NCBI RefSeq assembly: GCF_024626525.1
Contig: NZ_JANJGU010000008.1
Coordinates: 62,001-126,000 of the forward strand
Direction of reading: 5' to 3'
DNA length: 64,000 nucleotides
From: Lederbergia panacisoli
GTDB lineage: Bacteria; Bacillota; Bacilli; Bacillales; Bacillaceae_C
Shown in pieces: positions 38,226 through 48,921 of the stretch; the stretch's first letter is position 1; every line of letters begins with the position of its first letter. The translations under genes and the position numbers were made by a program. Below the pieces are notes generated by a model. That model was not told where the DNA came from, made no database searches, and saw only the letters and a list, made by a program, of their open reading frames with translations.

Positions 38226-38413
38226 GTTGATTGGAGCGGAAGGCGGCGACTCCTGGTCGGCTAAAGACGGCCACGTCCTGTGGCCAACACCGACACTAGG
38301 ACGTCCTGTCCGTCGGGGGATTAGCGTGACAAGTGAGATCCCCTTAGGAGCGTAGCGACGAGGAAGCTCACCGCACGCCCCCCGGAAAGCGTCCGCCTGC
38401 AGCGGAAATCAAC
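38226..38413. repeat. GC-rich intergenic repeat, copy 2, with an inserted stem-loop module
   Basis: A 188-bp element bounded by GTTGATT and AATCAAC, inverted relative to copy 1. It is longer because of an internal module (38256-38317) beginning GTCGGCTAAAGACGG, holding GGCCAC-GTCCT-GTGGCC. A related module occurs at 55306-55376 inside a different repeat. Confidence 0.8.
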
Positions 38414-38424
38414 AGTATTTCACG

Positions 38425-38452
38425 AAAATCCTTTATTTGAAGGATTTTTAAG
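38425..38452 (+). terminator. Terminator-like hairpin before hprK
   Basis: AAAATCCTT-TATTTG-AAGGATTTTT, 9-bp stem ending in T. Confidence 0.55.
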
Positions 38453-38511
38453 CGCCATCCCTTCACATTAGCAGGAGCTTTTTACTGTAAAAATAATGAG
38501 AAGGGTAGAGA

Positions 38512-38540
38512 TTACATTTAAAGAAGTGATAGAATAATAA
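38512..38540 (+). promoter_or_regulatory. Candidate SigA promoter for hprK
   Basis: TTACAT (38512-38517), 17 bases, TAATAA (38535-38540), 42 bp before the start codon. Confidence 0.4.
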
Positions 38541-38581
38541 AATGAGTGTAAGCTTTTCATTATGCATTAGGAGTGATTGAG

Positions 38582-39517
38582 TTGGCGAAAGTCCGAACAG
38601 AAGACATCTTAAAGCAATTTGACCTAGAATTAATTAGTGGAGAGGAAGGCATTCATAAACCAATCACCACTAGTGATATTTCGCGCCCGGCCTTGGAATT
38701 AGCTGGCTTTTTCAATTATTATCCTGCAGAGCGTGTTCAACTTCTCGGAAAAACGGAAATCGTTTTTAGTGAAGGGCTTCTACCACATGAAAGAAAAGAA
38801 CGCATGGAGATGCTTTGCAGTGATACTACTCCTGCTATTGTCGTGTCAAGAGGTCTTGAAATTCCATGTGAATTATATGAGGCAGCTGAGCGAAATAGCG
38901 TACCTCTTATGAGAACAAATATGAAAACAACCCGTTTTTCTAGTAAATTAACGAATTTTTTGGATGGGAAATTAGCCCCTACTACAGCAGTACACGGGGT
39001 ACTCGTCGATATTTATGGAATCGGAGTCTTAATAACTGGACAAAGTGGCGTTGGAAAAAGTGAAACCGCACTGGACCTTATTAAGCGGGGGCATCAGCTT
39101 GTGGCAGATGATTGTGTCGAAATCCGCCAAATAGAAGAAAATTTACTCGTTGGATCACCTCCTGATTTACTTGAACAGCTTTTAGAAATTCGTGGTTTGG
39201 GAATTATCAATGTCATGACCTTATTTGGTGCAGGTGCCGTCAGGCCAAGCAAAAAAATTACACTGACCGTTCATTTAGAGTCATGGGACGAAAATAAGCA
39301 TTATGATCGTGTCGGGCTTGACGAAGAGACGATTAAAATTATTGATACAGAAATTACCAAATTGACTATTCCTGTCAGACCTGGACGTAGCCTAGCTGTC
39401 ATTATTGAAGTAGCCGCAATGAATTTCCGTCTGAAAAAAATGGGTGTGAATGCTGCCCAACAATTTACGGAGCGCCTTGCACAGGTGATAAAAGCCGGCG
39501 AGGATGGCATTGTTTAG
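38582..39517 (+). CDS. hprK: HPr kinase/phosphorylase
   Basis: TTG 38582 is chosen because it lies eight bases after AGGAG and yields MAKVRTEDI, the family's usual start; a GTG at 38573 overlaps the ribosome site. The product is 311 aa. An N-terminal regulatory domain precedes the P-loop GQSGVGKS (residues 153-160) and the signature [10 protein letters not shown]. It phosphorylates Ser46 of HPr and of Crh (gene at 48.5 kb) in response to glycolytic metabolites. Confidence 0.96.
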   Translation: MAKVRTEDILKQFDLELISGEEGIHKPITTSDISRPALELAGFFNYYPAERVQLLGKTEIVFSEGLLPHERKERMEMLCSDTTPAIVVSRGLEIPCELYEAAERNSVPLMRTNMKTTRFSSKLTNFLDGKLAPTTAVHGVLVDIYGIGVLITGQSGVGKSETALDLIKRGHQLVADDCVEIRQIEENLLVGSPPDLLEQLLEIRGLGIINVMTLFGAGAVRPSKKITLTVHLESWDENKHYDRVGLDEETIKIIDTEITKLTIPVRPGRSLAVIIEVAAMNFRLKKMGVNAAQQFTERLAQVIKAGEDGIV

Positions 39518-39548
39518 ATCGGTAAAAAAAGGACGTATGCTTTTCTTT

Positions 39549-39576
39549 TGTAAAAGCCCAATTGCCGGCTTTTACA
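39549..39576. terminator. Hairpin between hprK and lgt
   Basis: TGTAAAAGCC-N8-GGCTTTTACA, a perfect 10-bp stem without a T run; possibly a weak terminator or mRNA stabiliser. Confidence 0.5.
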
Positions 39577-39679
39577 CTATTTAGAAAGTATATCGGTTCT
39601 TTTGAAGTTGCCAGCTAGAATCCATTAATAGTAATAACAAATTATAAGTAAAGAGTTTTTAAAAAAAGGAGTTGACTAT

Positions 39680-40489
39680 ATGGGTATTGAGCCGATTAAT
39701 CCAATTGCCATCAAACTTGGACCAATTCCGGTTCATTGGTATGGAATCATAATAGGGATAGGCATTGCAGTTGCATTATTTTTAGTTGTCCGTGAAAGTG
39801 AAAAGCGTGGAATGCATAAAGATACTTTTCCCGATCTGTTAATATGGGCTATCCCGATTGCGATTATTTCCGCAAGGATTTACTATGTCATTTTTGAATG
39901 GAAACATTATTCACAACACCCTGAGCAAATTATTCAAATTTGGGAAGGCGGAATCGCCATCCATGGAGCGTTGATAGGTGCCGTTATCACAGCGATTGTT
40001 TTTGCAAAACGAAAAGGGTTATCCTTCTGGAAATTAGCGGATATTGCCGCGCCAAGTATTATCATTGGACAAGCAATCGGCCGTTGGGGAAATTTTATCA
40101 ATCAAGAAGCTCATGGGGATGTTGTTTCAAAAGCCTTTTTGGAAAATTTGCATCTACCACAATTCATTATTGATCAAATGTACATAGAGGGTGAGTATTA
40201 TCATCCTACATTTTTATACGAGTCTATCTGGGACTTTCTTGGCTTCATTATCTTAATCTTATTAAGAAAAGCAAACCTTCGCAGAGGTGAAATGTTCTTA
40301 ACATATGTCATTTGGTATTCAATTGGACGTTATTTCGTAGAGGGACTTCGTACGGATAGTTTGATGCTGACAAGCGGTTTAAGAATGGCACAAGTACTTT
40401 CTCTCGTATTAATAATTGGCTCAATAATCATATGGATTTATCGCCGGAAAGCTGGGATTGCCGATAAAAGGTATTTAGAAGAGGGATAA
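39680..40489 (+). CDS. lgt: Prolipoprotein diacylglyceryl transferase
   Basis: The product is 269 aa with about seven membrane segments and the Lgt signature [13 protein letters not shown] around residues 136-148, plus HGALIG. It transfers diacylglycerol from phosphatidylglycerol to the lipobox cysteine, so it acts on lipoproteins such as PstS and the germinant receptor C subunit here. ATG 39680 follows AAAGGAG. Order hprK-lgt-yvoD-ppaX-yvoF matches B. subtilis. Confidence 0.96.
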   Translation: MGIEPINPIAIKLGPIPVHWYGIIIGIGIAVALFLVVRESEKRGMHKDTFPDLLIWAIPIAIISARIYYVIFEWKHYSQHPEQIIQIWEGGIAIHGALIGAVITAIVFAKRKGLSFWKLADIAAPSIIIGQAIGRWGNFINQEAHGDVVSKAFLENLHLPQFIIDQMYIEGEYYHPTFLYESIWDFLGFIILILLRKANLRRGEMFLTYVIWYSIGRYFVEGLRTDSLMLTSGLRMAQVLSLVLIIGSIIIWIYRRKAGIADKRYLEEG

Positions 40490-40502
40490 GGGGAAAGGCA
40501 TC

Positions 40503-41441
40503 ATGTGGAAGTCTTCGATAAAAAATGGGGGATTAATAGGACTTAAAACAACGTGGACATTAGGAAAAGTTATTTTTCCGATTACGCTAATCGTTGTGGT
40601 GCTTCAACATACACCGGTATTGCCATGGTTAATAAAATTGATTGAACCACTAATGGGGATTCTTGGCTTATCGGGAGATGCTGCCATTCCACTAGTTTTA
40701 GGAAATGTTTTGAACTTATACGCTGGAATAGCAGGAATTTTATCACTTGATTTAACTGTGAAGGAAGTTTTTATTATTGCTGTCATGATGTCATTTTCAC
40801 ATAACCTGCTCATTGAGTCGGCTGTTGCTGCTAAGGTGGGAGTGAAGTTATGGATTATGATTGTCGTTCGGTTAGGTTTGGCAATGTTCTCCGCCATATT
40901 GATTAATGTAGTGTGGAGTGGCGGCCAAGAAATTGCCCAGTATGGGATCATGCAAGTTCAGGAAGAGCAAGTGACAGGACTGTGGTCCATAGCACTACTC
41001 GCATTAACAAAGGCTTTTTATGGAGTCGTGCAACTTGCGATTATAGTCATACCGCTTATGGTAGGAATTCAGTTTCTAAAGGATTATAAGTGGCTATCCG
41101 TTTTTTCAAAGTGGATGGCTCCTGTTACAAGATTATTAGGGATGAAAGAAAATACATCAACGACGATGGCAGCTGGATTAATTTTTGGTCTTGCCTATGG
41201 GGCAGGCGTTATGATTCAAGCTGTAAAGGAAGATGGGGTAAGCAAAAAAGATGCCACATTAGCTTTTATTTTTCTCGTTGGATGCCACGCAGTTATAGAA
41301 GATACATTAATTTTTCTTCCCCTTGGTATTCCAGTCCTGCCACTCCTTCTTATTCGCTTAATAACTGCCGTAATTTTGACATTAATTGTGGCTTCAGTCT
41401 GGAAACGTCTTGATCAAAAGAAAGAAAGGGGATTCGCGTAA
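40503..41441 (+). CDS. yvoD: Nucleoside-recognition (Gate) domain membrane protein YvoD
   Basis: The product is 312 aa with about eight membrane segments. Two Gate-like modules are apparent (KVIFPITLIVVVLQHTPV near the start, and a second after residue 160). Gate-domain proteins resemble SpmA/SpmB and concentrative nucleoside transporter fragments; the substrate is unknown. It overlaps ppaX by one base, and a short gap follows lgt. Confidence 0.85.
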   Translation: MWKSSIKNGGLIGLKTTWTLGKVIFPITLIVVVLQHTPVLPWLIKLIEPLMGILGLSGDAAIPLVLGNVLNLYAGIAGILSLDLTVKEVFIIAVMMSFSHNLLIESAVAAKVGVKLWIMIVVRLGLAMFSAILINVVWSGGQEIAQYGIMQVQEEQVTGLWSIALLALTKAFYGVVQLAIIVIPLMVGIQFLKDYKWLSVFSKWMAPVTRLLGMKENTSTTMAAGLIFGLAYGAGVMIQAVKEDGVSKKDATLAFIFLVGCHAVIEDTLIFLPLGIPVLPLLLIRLITAVILTLIVASVWKRLDQKKERGFA

Positions 41442-42094
41442 TGGATAAAAAAATATCTACTTTATTATTTGACTTAGATGGGACTTTGATTGATACAAAT
41501 GAATTAATTATTACTTCGTATTTACATACACTGGAGCAATATTATCCCGGTCGTTTCGGAAGGGATGATGTACTGCCTTTTATGGGACCAACTCTGGAAG
41601 ATGTATTTAACGGAATTGATCATGAACAAGCTGAAGAAATGATTAAGGTGTATCGGACATTTAATGTTGAGCAGCATGATCTTTTAGTAAAAGAATTTAA
41701 TGGGGTATTTGAAACGATACGAACCCTTCATGAGAATGGATTTAAGTTGGCAATAGTGTCTACGAAGGTTCGTGATGTCGTGTTAAAAGGGCTCGTGCTG
41801 ACAAATCTTGATCAGTTTTTTGATGTTGTTATTTCACTTGATGAGGTTGAAAACGCTAAGCCAGACCCTGAACCATTGGAAAAAGCGTTGCATTTATTAG
41901 GTTCTTCTTCGGATGAGGCTATAATGATTGGCGATAATCATCATGATATTTTAGGCGGGAAAAATGCAGGAACTTATACGTGTGGAGTTTCCTGGTCATT
42001 AAAAGGCAGAGACTATTTGGAGCAATACGAGCCTGATTATATACTAGATCAAATGGCCGATTTATTGGATATTGTCGGAGTTGGAGCAAAATGA
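41441..42094 (+). CDS. ppaX: Pyrophosphatase PpaX (HAD family)
   Basis: The product is 217 aa. The HAD nucleophile and acid are Asp11 and Asp13 in FDLDGT, and motif III/IV is KPDPEPL and [11 protein letters not shown]. PpaX hydrolyses pyrophosphate released when HprK phosphorylase acts on HPr-Ser-P, which explains its place in this operon. It overlaps yvoF by 4 bp. Confidence 0.92.
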   Translation: MDKKISTLLFDLDGTLIDTNELIITSYLHTLEQYYPGRFGRDDVLPFMGPTLEDVFNGIDHEQAEEMIKVYRTFNVEQHDLLVKEFNGVFETIRTLHENGFKLAIVSTKVRDVVLKGLVLTNLDQFFDVVISLDEVENAKPDPEPLEKALHLLGSSSDEAIMIGDNHHDILGGKNAGTYTCGVSWSLKGRDYLEQYEPDYILDQMADLLDIVGVGAK

Positions 42095-42633
42095 GGAGGA
42101 CCGAGCGTTTTCCGGTTACAGGGGCAAATTCTCTTTGGCATGTGTATAAAACAGTGCCGTTCTGGAAGGTCGTTCGCAACTTCATTGTTATTCAACTGGC
42201 AAGGTATACACCATTTCTTGGAATGAAAAATTGGCTGTATCGATCGTTTTTACGAATGAAAATAGGTGAGCACACTTCATTTGCTTTAATGGTTATGCTG
42301 GATGTCATGTTTCCGGAAAAAATTTCTGTCGGTAGAAATACGGTGATTGGCTACAATACGACTATTTTGGCACATGAATATTTAATTAAGGAATATCGTT
42401 TAGGCAATGTGGAAATTGGCGATGAAGTGATGATTGGCGCGAATACGACGATTTTGCCGGGTATAAAGATTGGCGATAAGGCAATTGTTTCGGCAGGGAC
42501 GCTTGTCCATAAAGATGTACCAGATGGGGCATTCGTAGGTGGCAACCCGATGCAAATCATTTATACAAAAGAAGAACTCACTGAAAGATGGAAAGATGAT
42601 TTTATATATGGAGTAAAGAAAAAAGAAACCTGA
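42091..42633 (+). CDS. yvoF: Acyltransferase of the left-handed beta-helix type, YvoF
   Basis: The product is 180 aa. Hexapeptide repeats run from about residue 75 ([37 protein letters not shown]), ending with the typical [14 protein letters not shown]. It should O-acylate a sugar or related acceptor; the acceptor is unknown. Last gene of the hprK operon. Confidence 0.87.
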   Translation: MRRTERFPVTGANSLWHVYKTVPFWKVVRNFIVIQLARYTPFLGMKNWLYRSFLRMKIGEHTSFALMVMLDVMFPEKISVGRNTVIGYNTTILAHEYLIKEYRLGNVEIGDEVMIGANTTILPGIKIGDKAIVSAGTLVHKDVPDGAFVGGNPMQIIYTKEELTERWKDDFIYGVKKKET

Positions 42634-42656
42634 TGCATTGCGGCATCGGTTTTTTC
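42630..42656 (+). terminator. Terminator of the hprK-yvoF operon
   Basis: CTGATGC-ATTGCG-GCATCGG then six T. Confidence 0.75.
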
Positions 42657-42720
42657 TTTTTTTCAACAACAATCGACTATAATGCCTATGAATCAAAGAA
42701 AACTCCTATTTTTAGTTCAC

Positions 42721-42749
42721 TTCAAACAATCTCGCTAGTATGATATACT
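42721..42749 (+). promoter_or_regulatory. SigA promoter for the TPR gene
   Basis: TTCAAA (42721-42726), 17 bases, TATACT (42744-42749) with TGA as extended -10. Confidence 0.55.
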
Positions 42750-42788
42750 ACAAAAAGCGACATAGGAATTAAGCAACGGAGGATCTAG

Positions 42789-44300
42789 ATGAAAGACTCA
42801 AAGGTGCAATTTGAAAGGGCCAAAATATTTCCTTTCATTCCGACAGGTGAATATTATTTTAATAAAGGTGTAAAAGCGTATGACCGCTTTGATATAAATA
42901 AAGCAAAAAAGTATTTAAAAAGAGCGTTGGAACTAGAACCGGATGAAGCGATGATTGCATGTCAGCTTGCAATTGTTCTTACTGAATCAGGTGAATATAC
43001 AGAATCTAATAAACTGTTATTTATGATACTCAGTGATTTAGATGATAAGATGTCAGAATGCCATTATTTTATTGCCAATAATTTTGCGCATCTAGGAATG
43101 TTTACAGATGCATTTAAACATGCTCAGCGTTATCTGGAAGAAGATAATATTGGCGAATTTTCGGTAGAAGCCGAAGAATTGATGGAACTTATCGGATTAG
43201 ATGAAGATGAAAATTTTGATAGTTTAGTAGAACAGGACGAGCTAATTGATAAATTGGAAACTTCTAGGATATTACTTGAATCAGGAGATTTTAGGGAAGC
43301 TATAAGAATGTTAGAGCTGACCGTTGAGGATTATCCGGAATTTTGGCCAGCTTATAATAATTTGGCTTTAGCATATTTTTATGAAGGTGATTCAGGTAAA
43401 GCAGCCGGTACTTTAGAAAAGGTGTTGGAGAGCAACCCCGGTAATTTACATGCACTTTGTAATTTAGCTGTGTTTCTTTACTATGAAAAGGAAACTGGGC
43501 AATTAACGGAGTTGTTGACTGCATTGGATAAAGTGCAGCCGATGTTATTTGAACATCGATATAAGCTTGGTGCTACATTCGCTTTAACGGGAAAATATGA
43601 ACAGGCTTATTTTTGGCTGCGGCAAATTCAAAAATATGGCTTTGACGGGGACCCAGGATTCTATTACTGGCTCGCTAAAGCAGCTTATTTTACCGGAAAT
43701 AAAAAAGTTGCAAACCAAGCTTGGCAAATTCTATCTAAAATGAATCCTAGACAAAACCAAATCGAGCCTTGGAATGTTAAAAACCATCCCGATCCACGGA
43801 ATCTTGAAGGTGATTCAGCGGTTTTGAAAATGTTAAATAGTGAGCTGTTTGAAGAAAGGTTATATGCTATTTTTCTTATTTCCGTAACAGACCATATGCA
43901 GGATATCTTTTCACATCCAGATTTCAAACGCCTCGAGGATTTTTCATACGCGGAAAGGATTTATTTAGCGCATATATTAAGGGATCGGCTGAATGCCCCT
44001 ATACCAGAAGAGGAATACGTAGAAAAGATTCATGAGGTCGCAGTTAAATTATACGAGCGATTTAATGAAGCAGGTTTAGATACACGTAATATACTATTAC
44101 AGTGGTTTTCTTTTTTTATTCTAGGAATGGGAGAAGGCATTTCTATAGCGAATCCAGATGCGTGTGCAGCTGCGGCAGAGTATATTTACTTTAAACAGAG
44201 TCATAATAAAAAAACACAAAAGAAGGTGGCGGAGGAGTACAAAATTTCCGAGGCTACTTTGCGCAAATATATTAAGATAGTGGAAAAGTATTGGGAATAA
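42789..44300 (+). CDS. yvcD: TPR-repeat protein, YvcD-like
   Basis: The product is 503 aa with several tetratricopeptide repeats (for example around 20-60 and 165-265, with FWPAYNNLALAYFYEGDSGK), no signal peptide, and a C-terminal helix-turn-helix-like segment (KKVAEEYKISEATLRKYIK). ATG 42789 follows CGGAGG. In B. subtilis yvcD lies beside trxB and cwlO; here cwlO is missing from the spot. Function is unknown; the C-terminal motif suggests possible nucleic-acid contact (inference). Confidence 0.82.
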   Translation: MKDSKVQFERAKIFPFIPTGEYYFNKGVKAYDRFDINKAKKYLKRALELEPDEAMIACQLAIVLTESGEYTESNKLLFMILSDLDDKMSECHYFIANNFAHLGMFTDAFKHAQRYLEEDNIGEFSVEAEELMELIGLDEDENFDSLVEQDELIDKLETSRILLESGDFREAIRMLELTVEDYPEFWPAYNNLALAYFYEGDSGKAAGTLEKVLESNPGNLHALCNLAVFLYYEKETGQLTELLTALDKVQPMLFEHRYKLGATFALTGKYEQAYFWLRQIQKYGFDGDPGFYYWLAKAAYFTGNKKVANQAWQILSKMNPRQNQIEPWNVKNHPDPRNLEGDSAVLKMLNSELFEERLYAIFLISVTDHMQDIFSHPDFKRLEDFSYAERIYLAHILRDRLNAPIPEEEYVEKIHEVAVKLYERFNEAGLDTRNILLQWFSFFILGMGEGISIANPDACAAAAEYIYFKQSHNKKTQKKVAEEYKISEATLRKYIKIVEKYWE

Positions 44301-44308
44301 GCATATTT

Positions 44309-44338
44309 TTGGACTTGAAGGCGATTGTTTATTACGAT
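44309..44338 (+). promoter_or_regulatory. Candidate SigA promoter for trxB
   Basis: TTGGAC (44309-44314), 18 bases, TACGAT (44333-44338). Confidence 0.4.
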
Positions 44339-44387
44339 GAATGTAGGGAATTTGAAACAAAAATAAAGATTTTTTTCATTCATTTAA

Positions 44388-45353
<966 letters not shown>

Positions 45354-45507
45354 TTTTAGGGAAAAGAAAATATAAAAGGGCCAATCAAATATCAAATGCA
45401 AAAACGTAATCACGACTTAATAAAACTGTAACAGTAGTGAAATGATTTTCGGGTACAGTAGAAACATGAGATATTGACCCCCTTTTTATACAATATCCCT
45501 TTCTTAC

Positions 45508-45538
45508 AGCATAGGCCTAGCCTGTGCTATTTTTTTTG
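45508..45538 (+). terminator. Intrinsic terminator after trxB
   Basis: AGCATAGGC-CTA-GCCTGTGCT then A and nine T. The 150 bp between trxB and this hairpin hold nothing I can identify. Confidence 0.8.
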
Positions 45539-45552
45539 GTTAATATCTGCAC

Positions 45553-45581
45553 TATTATTTCGTAACTGTAAATAGTATAAT
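45553..45581 (+). promoter_or_regulatory. Candidate promoter for the rapZ operon
   Basis: Perfect TATAAT (45576-45581) with a poor -35 (TATTAT at 45553) 17 bases upstream. Confidence 0.4.
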
Positions 45582-45639
45582 AATATGAATGGAAACATCG
45601 TCAAAAATACGTTTCGTGAGAAAACAGGAGTTGGGAAAC

Positions 45640-46536
45640 ATGAATCCAGCAAGTGCAACGGATGAAATACAATTAGTCATTATTACAGGAATGTCTGGAG
45701 CAGGAAAAACTGTTGCAATCCGCAGTTTTGAAGATTTAGGTTTCTTTTGTGTGGACAATTTACCGCCGGCGCTCATGCCAAAATTCCTAGAATTAATGAA
45801 GGAATCTGGAAATAAAATGAATAAGGTGGCTCTTGTAATGGATTTGCGGGGAAGGGAATTTTTCGATACGTTGGTGCGTATTATCGATGAATTATCGACC
45901 TATACCTGGGTGACTCCCCAAATTCTTTTTCTTGATGCGGATGATGCCACATTAGTTAGAAGGTATAAAGAAACACGTAGATCCCATCCACTTGCGCCAT
46001 CAGGATTGCCATTGGAAGGGATAGAGCAGGAGCGGAATTTACTTAATGAATTAAAAGGCCGTGCTCAATCAATTTATAACACATCCACGATGAAACCAAT
46101 GGAGCTGCGTGAAAAAATATTAGTTGAGTTTTCTGCAAACAAACAAACAATTTTTACAGTCAATGTCATGTCTTTCGGATTTAAACATGGCATTCCAATA
46201 GATGCTGATCTTGTTTTTGACGTACGCTTTTTGCCGAATCCCCATTATGTGGATCATATGAGGCCAAAAACGGGACTAGAAGAAGAAGTATCAAGCTATG
46301 TTTTAAAGTGGAATGATACACAAAAGTTTCTAGCAAAAACAATAGACTTATTGACATTTATGCTGCCGCTTTATAAACGCGAAGGAAAAAGCCAGCTTGT
46401 TATTGCAATCGGATGTACAGGTGGACAGCACCGATCAGTAGCGCTTGCTGAATATATCGGCGCATTTTATAAGAAAGACTATAAAATCCAAATGATCCAT
46501 CGAGATATACAAAAGAGAAAGGGAATAGCTCAATGA
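45640..46536 (+). CDS. rapZ: RNase adapter/nucleotide-binding protein RapZ (YvcJ)
   Basis: ATG 45640 follows CAGGAGTTGGG and gives 298 aa, close to B. subtilis YvcJ; an earlier ATG at 45589 lacks a site. Walker A is GMSGAGKT (residues 17-24), and a C-terminal domain carries [10 protein letters not shown]. YvcJ hydrolyses GTP and affects competence in B. subtilis; E. coli RapZ controls glmS sRNA turnover. It overlaps yvcK by 4 bp. Confidence 0.93.
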   Translation: MNPASATDEIQLVIITGMSGAGKTVAIRSFEDLGFFCVDNLPPALMPKFLELMKESGNKMNKVALVMDLRGREFFDTLVRIIDELSTYTWVTPQILFLDADDATLVRRYKETRRSHPLAPSGLPLEGIEQERNLLNELKGRAQSIYNTSTMKPMELREKILVEFSANKQTIFTVNVMSFGFKHGIPIDADLVFDVRFLPNPHYVDHMRPKTGLEEEVSSYVLKWNDTQKFLAKTIDLLTFMLPLYKREGKSQLVIAIGCTGGQHRSVALAEYIGAFYKKDYKIQMIHRDIQKRKGIAQ

Positions 46537-47516
46537 CGCAATATTCAAGGCCGAAAATTGTTGTAATAGGCGGCGGTACAGGATTACCTGTTCTTTTACG
46601 CGGTTTGAAAAAAAGACCTGTTGATATTACTGCAATCGTAACGGTTGCTGATGATGGCGGAAGTTCAGGCAGGATCAGAAATGAGATGGAAATTCCGTCC
46701 CCCGGTGATATTAGGAATGTTTTAGCCGCATTATCAGATGTTGAACCGCTTGTAGAGGAAATGTTTCAGCATCGATTTAATACAACAAATGAGCTCGCTG
46801 GACACTCTCTTGGTAACTTAATAATTGCTGCCTTAACTTCAATTACGGGAGACTTTGTGCATGCTGTACAAGAAATGAGCCGTGTACTTAATGTTCACGG
46901 TAAAGTTTTGCCTGCAGCTAATCAAAGCGTCATACTGCACGCAGAAATGGAAGATGGCTCAATTGTAAGCGGCGAATCAAAGATACCTTTTTCCGGTAAA
47001 AAAATAAATCGTGTTTTTTTAACACCGGAAATGATTAAGCCCCTTCCTGAAACAATTAGATCGTTACGTGAAGCGGATTTGATTGTGATAGGGCCGGGAA
47101 GCCTTTATACAAGTATACTTCCCAATTTATTAGTGCCGGGCCTTGGTGAAGAAGTATGCAAGGCTAAAGCAAAAAAGGTTTATATTTGTAACATAATGAC
47201 TCAAGCTGGAGAAACTTTGGGATTTACTGCAAGCGACCATTTGGAAGCATTATATAGCCATATGAAACGTCCATTTATTGATATCGTACTTGTGAATAAT
47301 GAAGAGATTCCTAGTGATGTGCAAAATCGTTATAAGGAAGAGCTAGCCCAACCAGTCAAGTTTGATGTAGATAGGCTGATTTCTCTGGGCGTCGAAGTAT
47401 TATACGATGAATTTATTAGTTTTGAAAATGGATATATTCGACATAATACAGAAAAAGTGGCAAGCATGATCTTTTCGCTATTAAGCAGTGGTCCAGATCA
47501 AATTGCCCAAACATAA
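46533..47516 (+). CDS. glmR: GlmR/YvcK, UDP-sugar-binding regulator of cell-wall precursor flux
   Basis: The product is 327 aa of the CofD/YvcK fold, with the N-terminal nucleotide loop [14 protein letters not shown] and [10 protein letters not shown]. YvcK/GlmR is needed for growth on gluconeogenic carbon and stimulates GlmS, steering carbon to peptidoglycan. Start overlaps the rapZ stop (ATGA). Confidence 0.92.
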   Translation: MTQYSRPKIVVIGGGTGLPVLLRGLKKRPVDITAIVTVADDGGSSGRIRNEMEIPSPGDIRNVLAALSDVEPLVEEMFQHRFNTTNELAGHSLGNLIIAALTSITGDFVHAVQEMSRVLNVHGKVLPAANQSVILHAEMEDGSIVSGESKIPFSGKKINRVFLTPEMIKPLPETIRSLREADLIVIGPGSLYTSILPNLLVPGLGEEVCKAKAKKVYICNIMTQAGETLGFTASDHLEALYSHMKRPFIDIVLVNNEEIPSDVQNRYKEELAQPVKFDVDRLISLGVEVLYDEFISFENGYIRHNTEKVASMIFSLLSSGPDQIAQT

Positions 47517-47547
47517 GTAGATAGTGCGTTAAAGGGGGTGAGAAAGG

Positions 47548-48492
47548 ATGTCGTTTGCTTCAGAGACGAAGAAAGAGCTGACGAACCTTGATGTGAAGGA
47601 TTGCTGCGCAAAAGCTGAACTTTCTGCACTCATTAAAATGAACGGTTCCATTTCTTTTTCGAACCGGATTTTGGTTGTTAATGTTCAGACTGAAAATGCA
47701 GCAATCGCTAGGCGGATATATACGTTAATAAAAAAACTTTACGAAGCGGACGTGGAATTGCTTGTCAGGAAAAAAATGCGTCTGAAAAAAAATAATGTAT
47801 ATATTGTGCGATTAAAAAAAGACGCCGAGAAAATCTTGCGTGAATTAAAGATACTTGGGGACGGACTTACGTTTATACATGATATTAAAAAAGAATTAGT
47901 AAGAAAGAAGTGCTGTAAAAGATCCTATTTACGTGGTGCCTTCCTTGCAGGAGGATCTGTCAATAACCCTGAAACGTCATCTTATCACCTTGAAATTTTC
48001 TCACTTTATAAAGAGCATAACGATTCACTATGTGAACTTATGAACGACTTTGGACTGAACAGTAAGACACTGGAAAGAAAAAATGGTTTTATTACGTATT
48101 TAAAAGAAGCGGAGAAAATTACAGAATACCTCAATGTAGTGGGTGCCCATAACGCACTGCTCCGTTTTGAAGATGTAAGAATTGTAAGAGATATGCGCAA
48201 CTCAGTTAATCGTCTTGTAAATTGCGAAACAGCCAATCTGAATAAAACTATTGGTGCAGCGCTTAGACAAGTTGAAAATATTCGCTTTATTGAAGAATCA
48301 GTAGGATTGGATATATTGCCAGATAAACTAAGAGAAATTGCTGTGCTTCGTGTTGAACATCAAGATGTTACGTTAAAGGAATTAGGAGAAATGGTGTCAA
48401 GCGGAACCATCAGTAAATCGGGCATTAATCATCGATTGAGAAAAATTGATGCCATTGCGGAAAATCTCCGTAAGGGCGTTCAAGGAGAATAA
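47548..48492 (+). CDS. whiA: DNA-binding protein WhiA
   Basis: The product is 314 aa. An N-terminal domain related to LAGLIDADG homing endonucleases (RGAFLAGGS around residues 130-140) precedes a C-terminal helix-turn-helix ([19 protein letters not shown]). It affects cell division and chromosome segregation in B. subtilis. ATG 47548 follows AAAGGGGGTG. Confidence 0.94.
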   Translation: MSFASETKKELTNLDVKDCCAKAELSALIKMNGSISFSNRILVVNVQTENAAIARRIYTLIKKLYEADVELLVRKKMRLKKNNVYIVRLKKDAEKILRELKILGDGLTFIHDIKKELVRKKCCKRSYLRGAFLAGGSVNNPETSSYHLEIFSLYKEHNDSLCELMNDFGLNSKTLERKNGFITYLKEAEKITEYLNVVGAHNALLRFEDVRIVRDMRNSVNRLVNCETANLNKTIGAALRQVENIRFIEESVGLDILPDKLREIAVLRVEHQDVTLKELGEMVSSGTISKSGINHRLRKIDAIAENLRKGVQGE

Positions 48493-48513
48493 ACAGTAAA
48501 AGGAGAGATATAG

Positions 48514-48771
48514 TTGGCTCAAAAAAAAGTGGAAGTAAAATTAAATACTGGATTACAAGCACGTTCTGCCGCTCTATTTGTACAAGAAGCTAGTCGCTTT
48601 ACATCAGATATATTTATAGAGAAAGATGGCAGAAAAGTAAATGCAAAAAGCATCATGGGATTAATGAGCCTTGCCATTGGGCCAGGTGCAAACATCAAGC
48701 TTTATGCTGAAGGCAATGATGAAGAGGAAGTGCTGGATACATTATCTGCATTTGTACTAAGTGAAAGTTAA
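48514..48771 (+). CDS. crh: HPr-like catabolite regulator Crh
   Basis: The product is 85 aa from TTG 48514, behind AGGAGAG. It has the HPr fold, but position 15 is Gln (GLQARSAA) instead of the phosphorylatable His, while regulatory Ser46 is kept (AKSIMGL). This is the diagnostic of Crh: a cofactor for CcpA and regulator of MgsA, phosphorylated only by HprK. Last gene of the rapZ operon. Confidence 0.95.
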   Translation: MAQKKVEVKLNTGLQARSAALFVQEASRFTSDIFIEKDGRKVNAKSIMGLMSLAIGPGANIKLYAEGNDEEEVLDTLSAFVLSES

Positions 48772-48782
48772 ACATACTTTTC

Positions 48783-48823
48783 GGCGGCTAATGCGATCTG
48801 CTATTGCCGCCCATTGTTTTTTT
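48783..48823 (+). terminator. Terminator of the rapZ-crh operon
   Basis: GGCGGC...AAT and ATT-GCCGCC pair around a large loop; CATTG then seven T. Confidence 0.6.
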
Positions 48824-48830
48824 CTGGTGG

Positions 48831-48903
48831 CTAGCTCGCTCCAGCGCCTGTCTACGAGCAGGCATATGTTGTAGGAGGATGAGCAAGGCGCTTACACTTT
48901 TCT
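48831..48903. repeat. Intergenic repeat, short copy (CTAGCTC...GGCGCTTACACTTTTCT)
   Basis: A 73-bp element with CTAGCTCGCTCCAGCGCC at the left and AAGGCGCTTACACTTTTCT at the right. A longer relative lies at 55188-55395. The ends are partly complementary (AGCGCC/GGCGCT), so the transcript would fold. Confidence 0.7.
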
Positions 48904-48921
48904 AAAATCGAGGTGATATAT

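Noticed and set aside
37709-38413. CRISPR array or functional non-coding RNA
   Set aside because: Only two inverted copies, no regular spacers and no cas genes; the pattern fits dispersed intergenic repeats.
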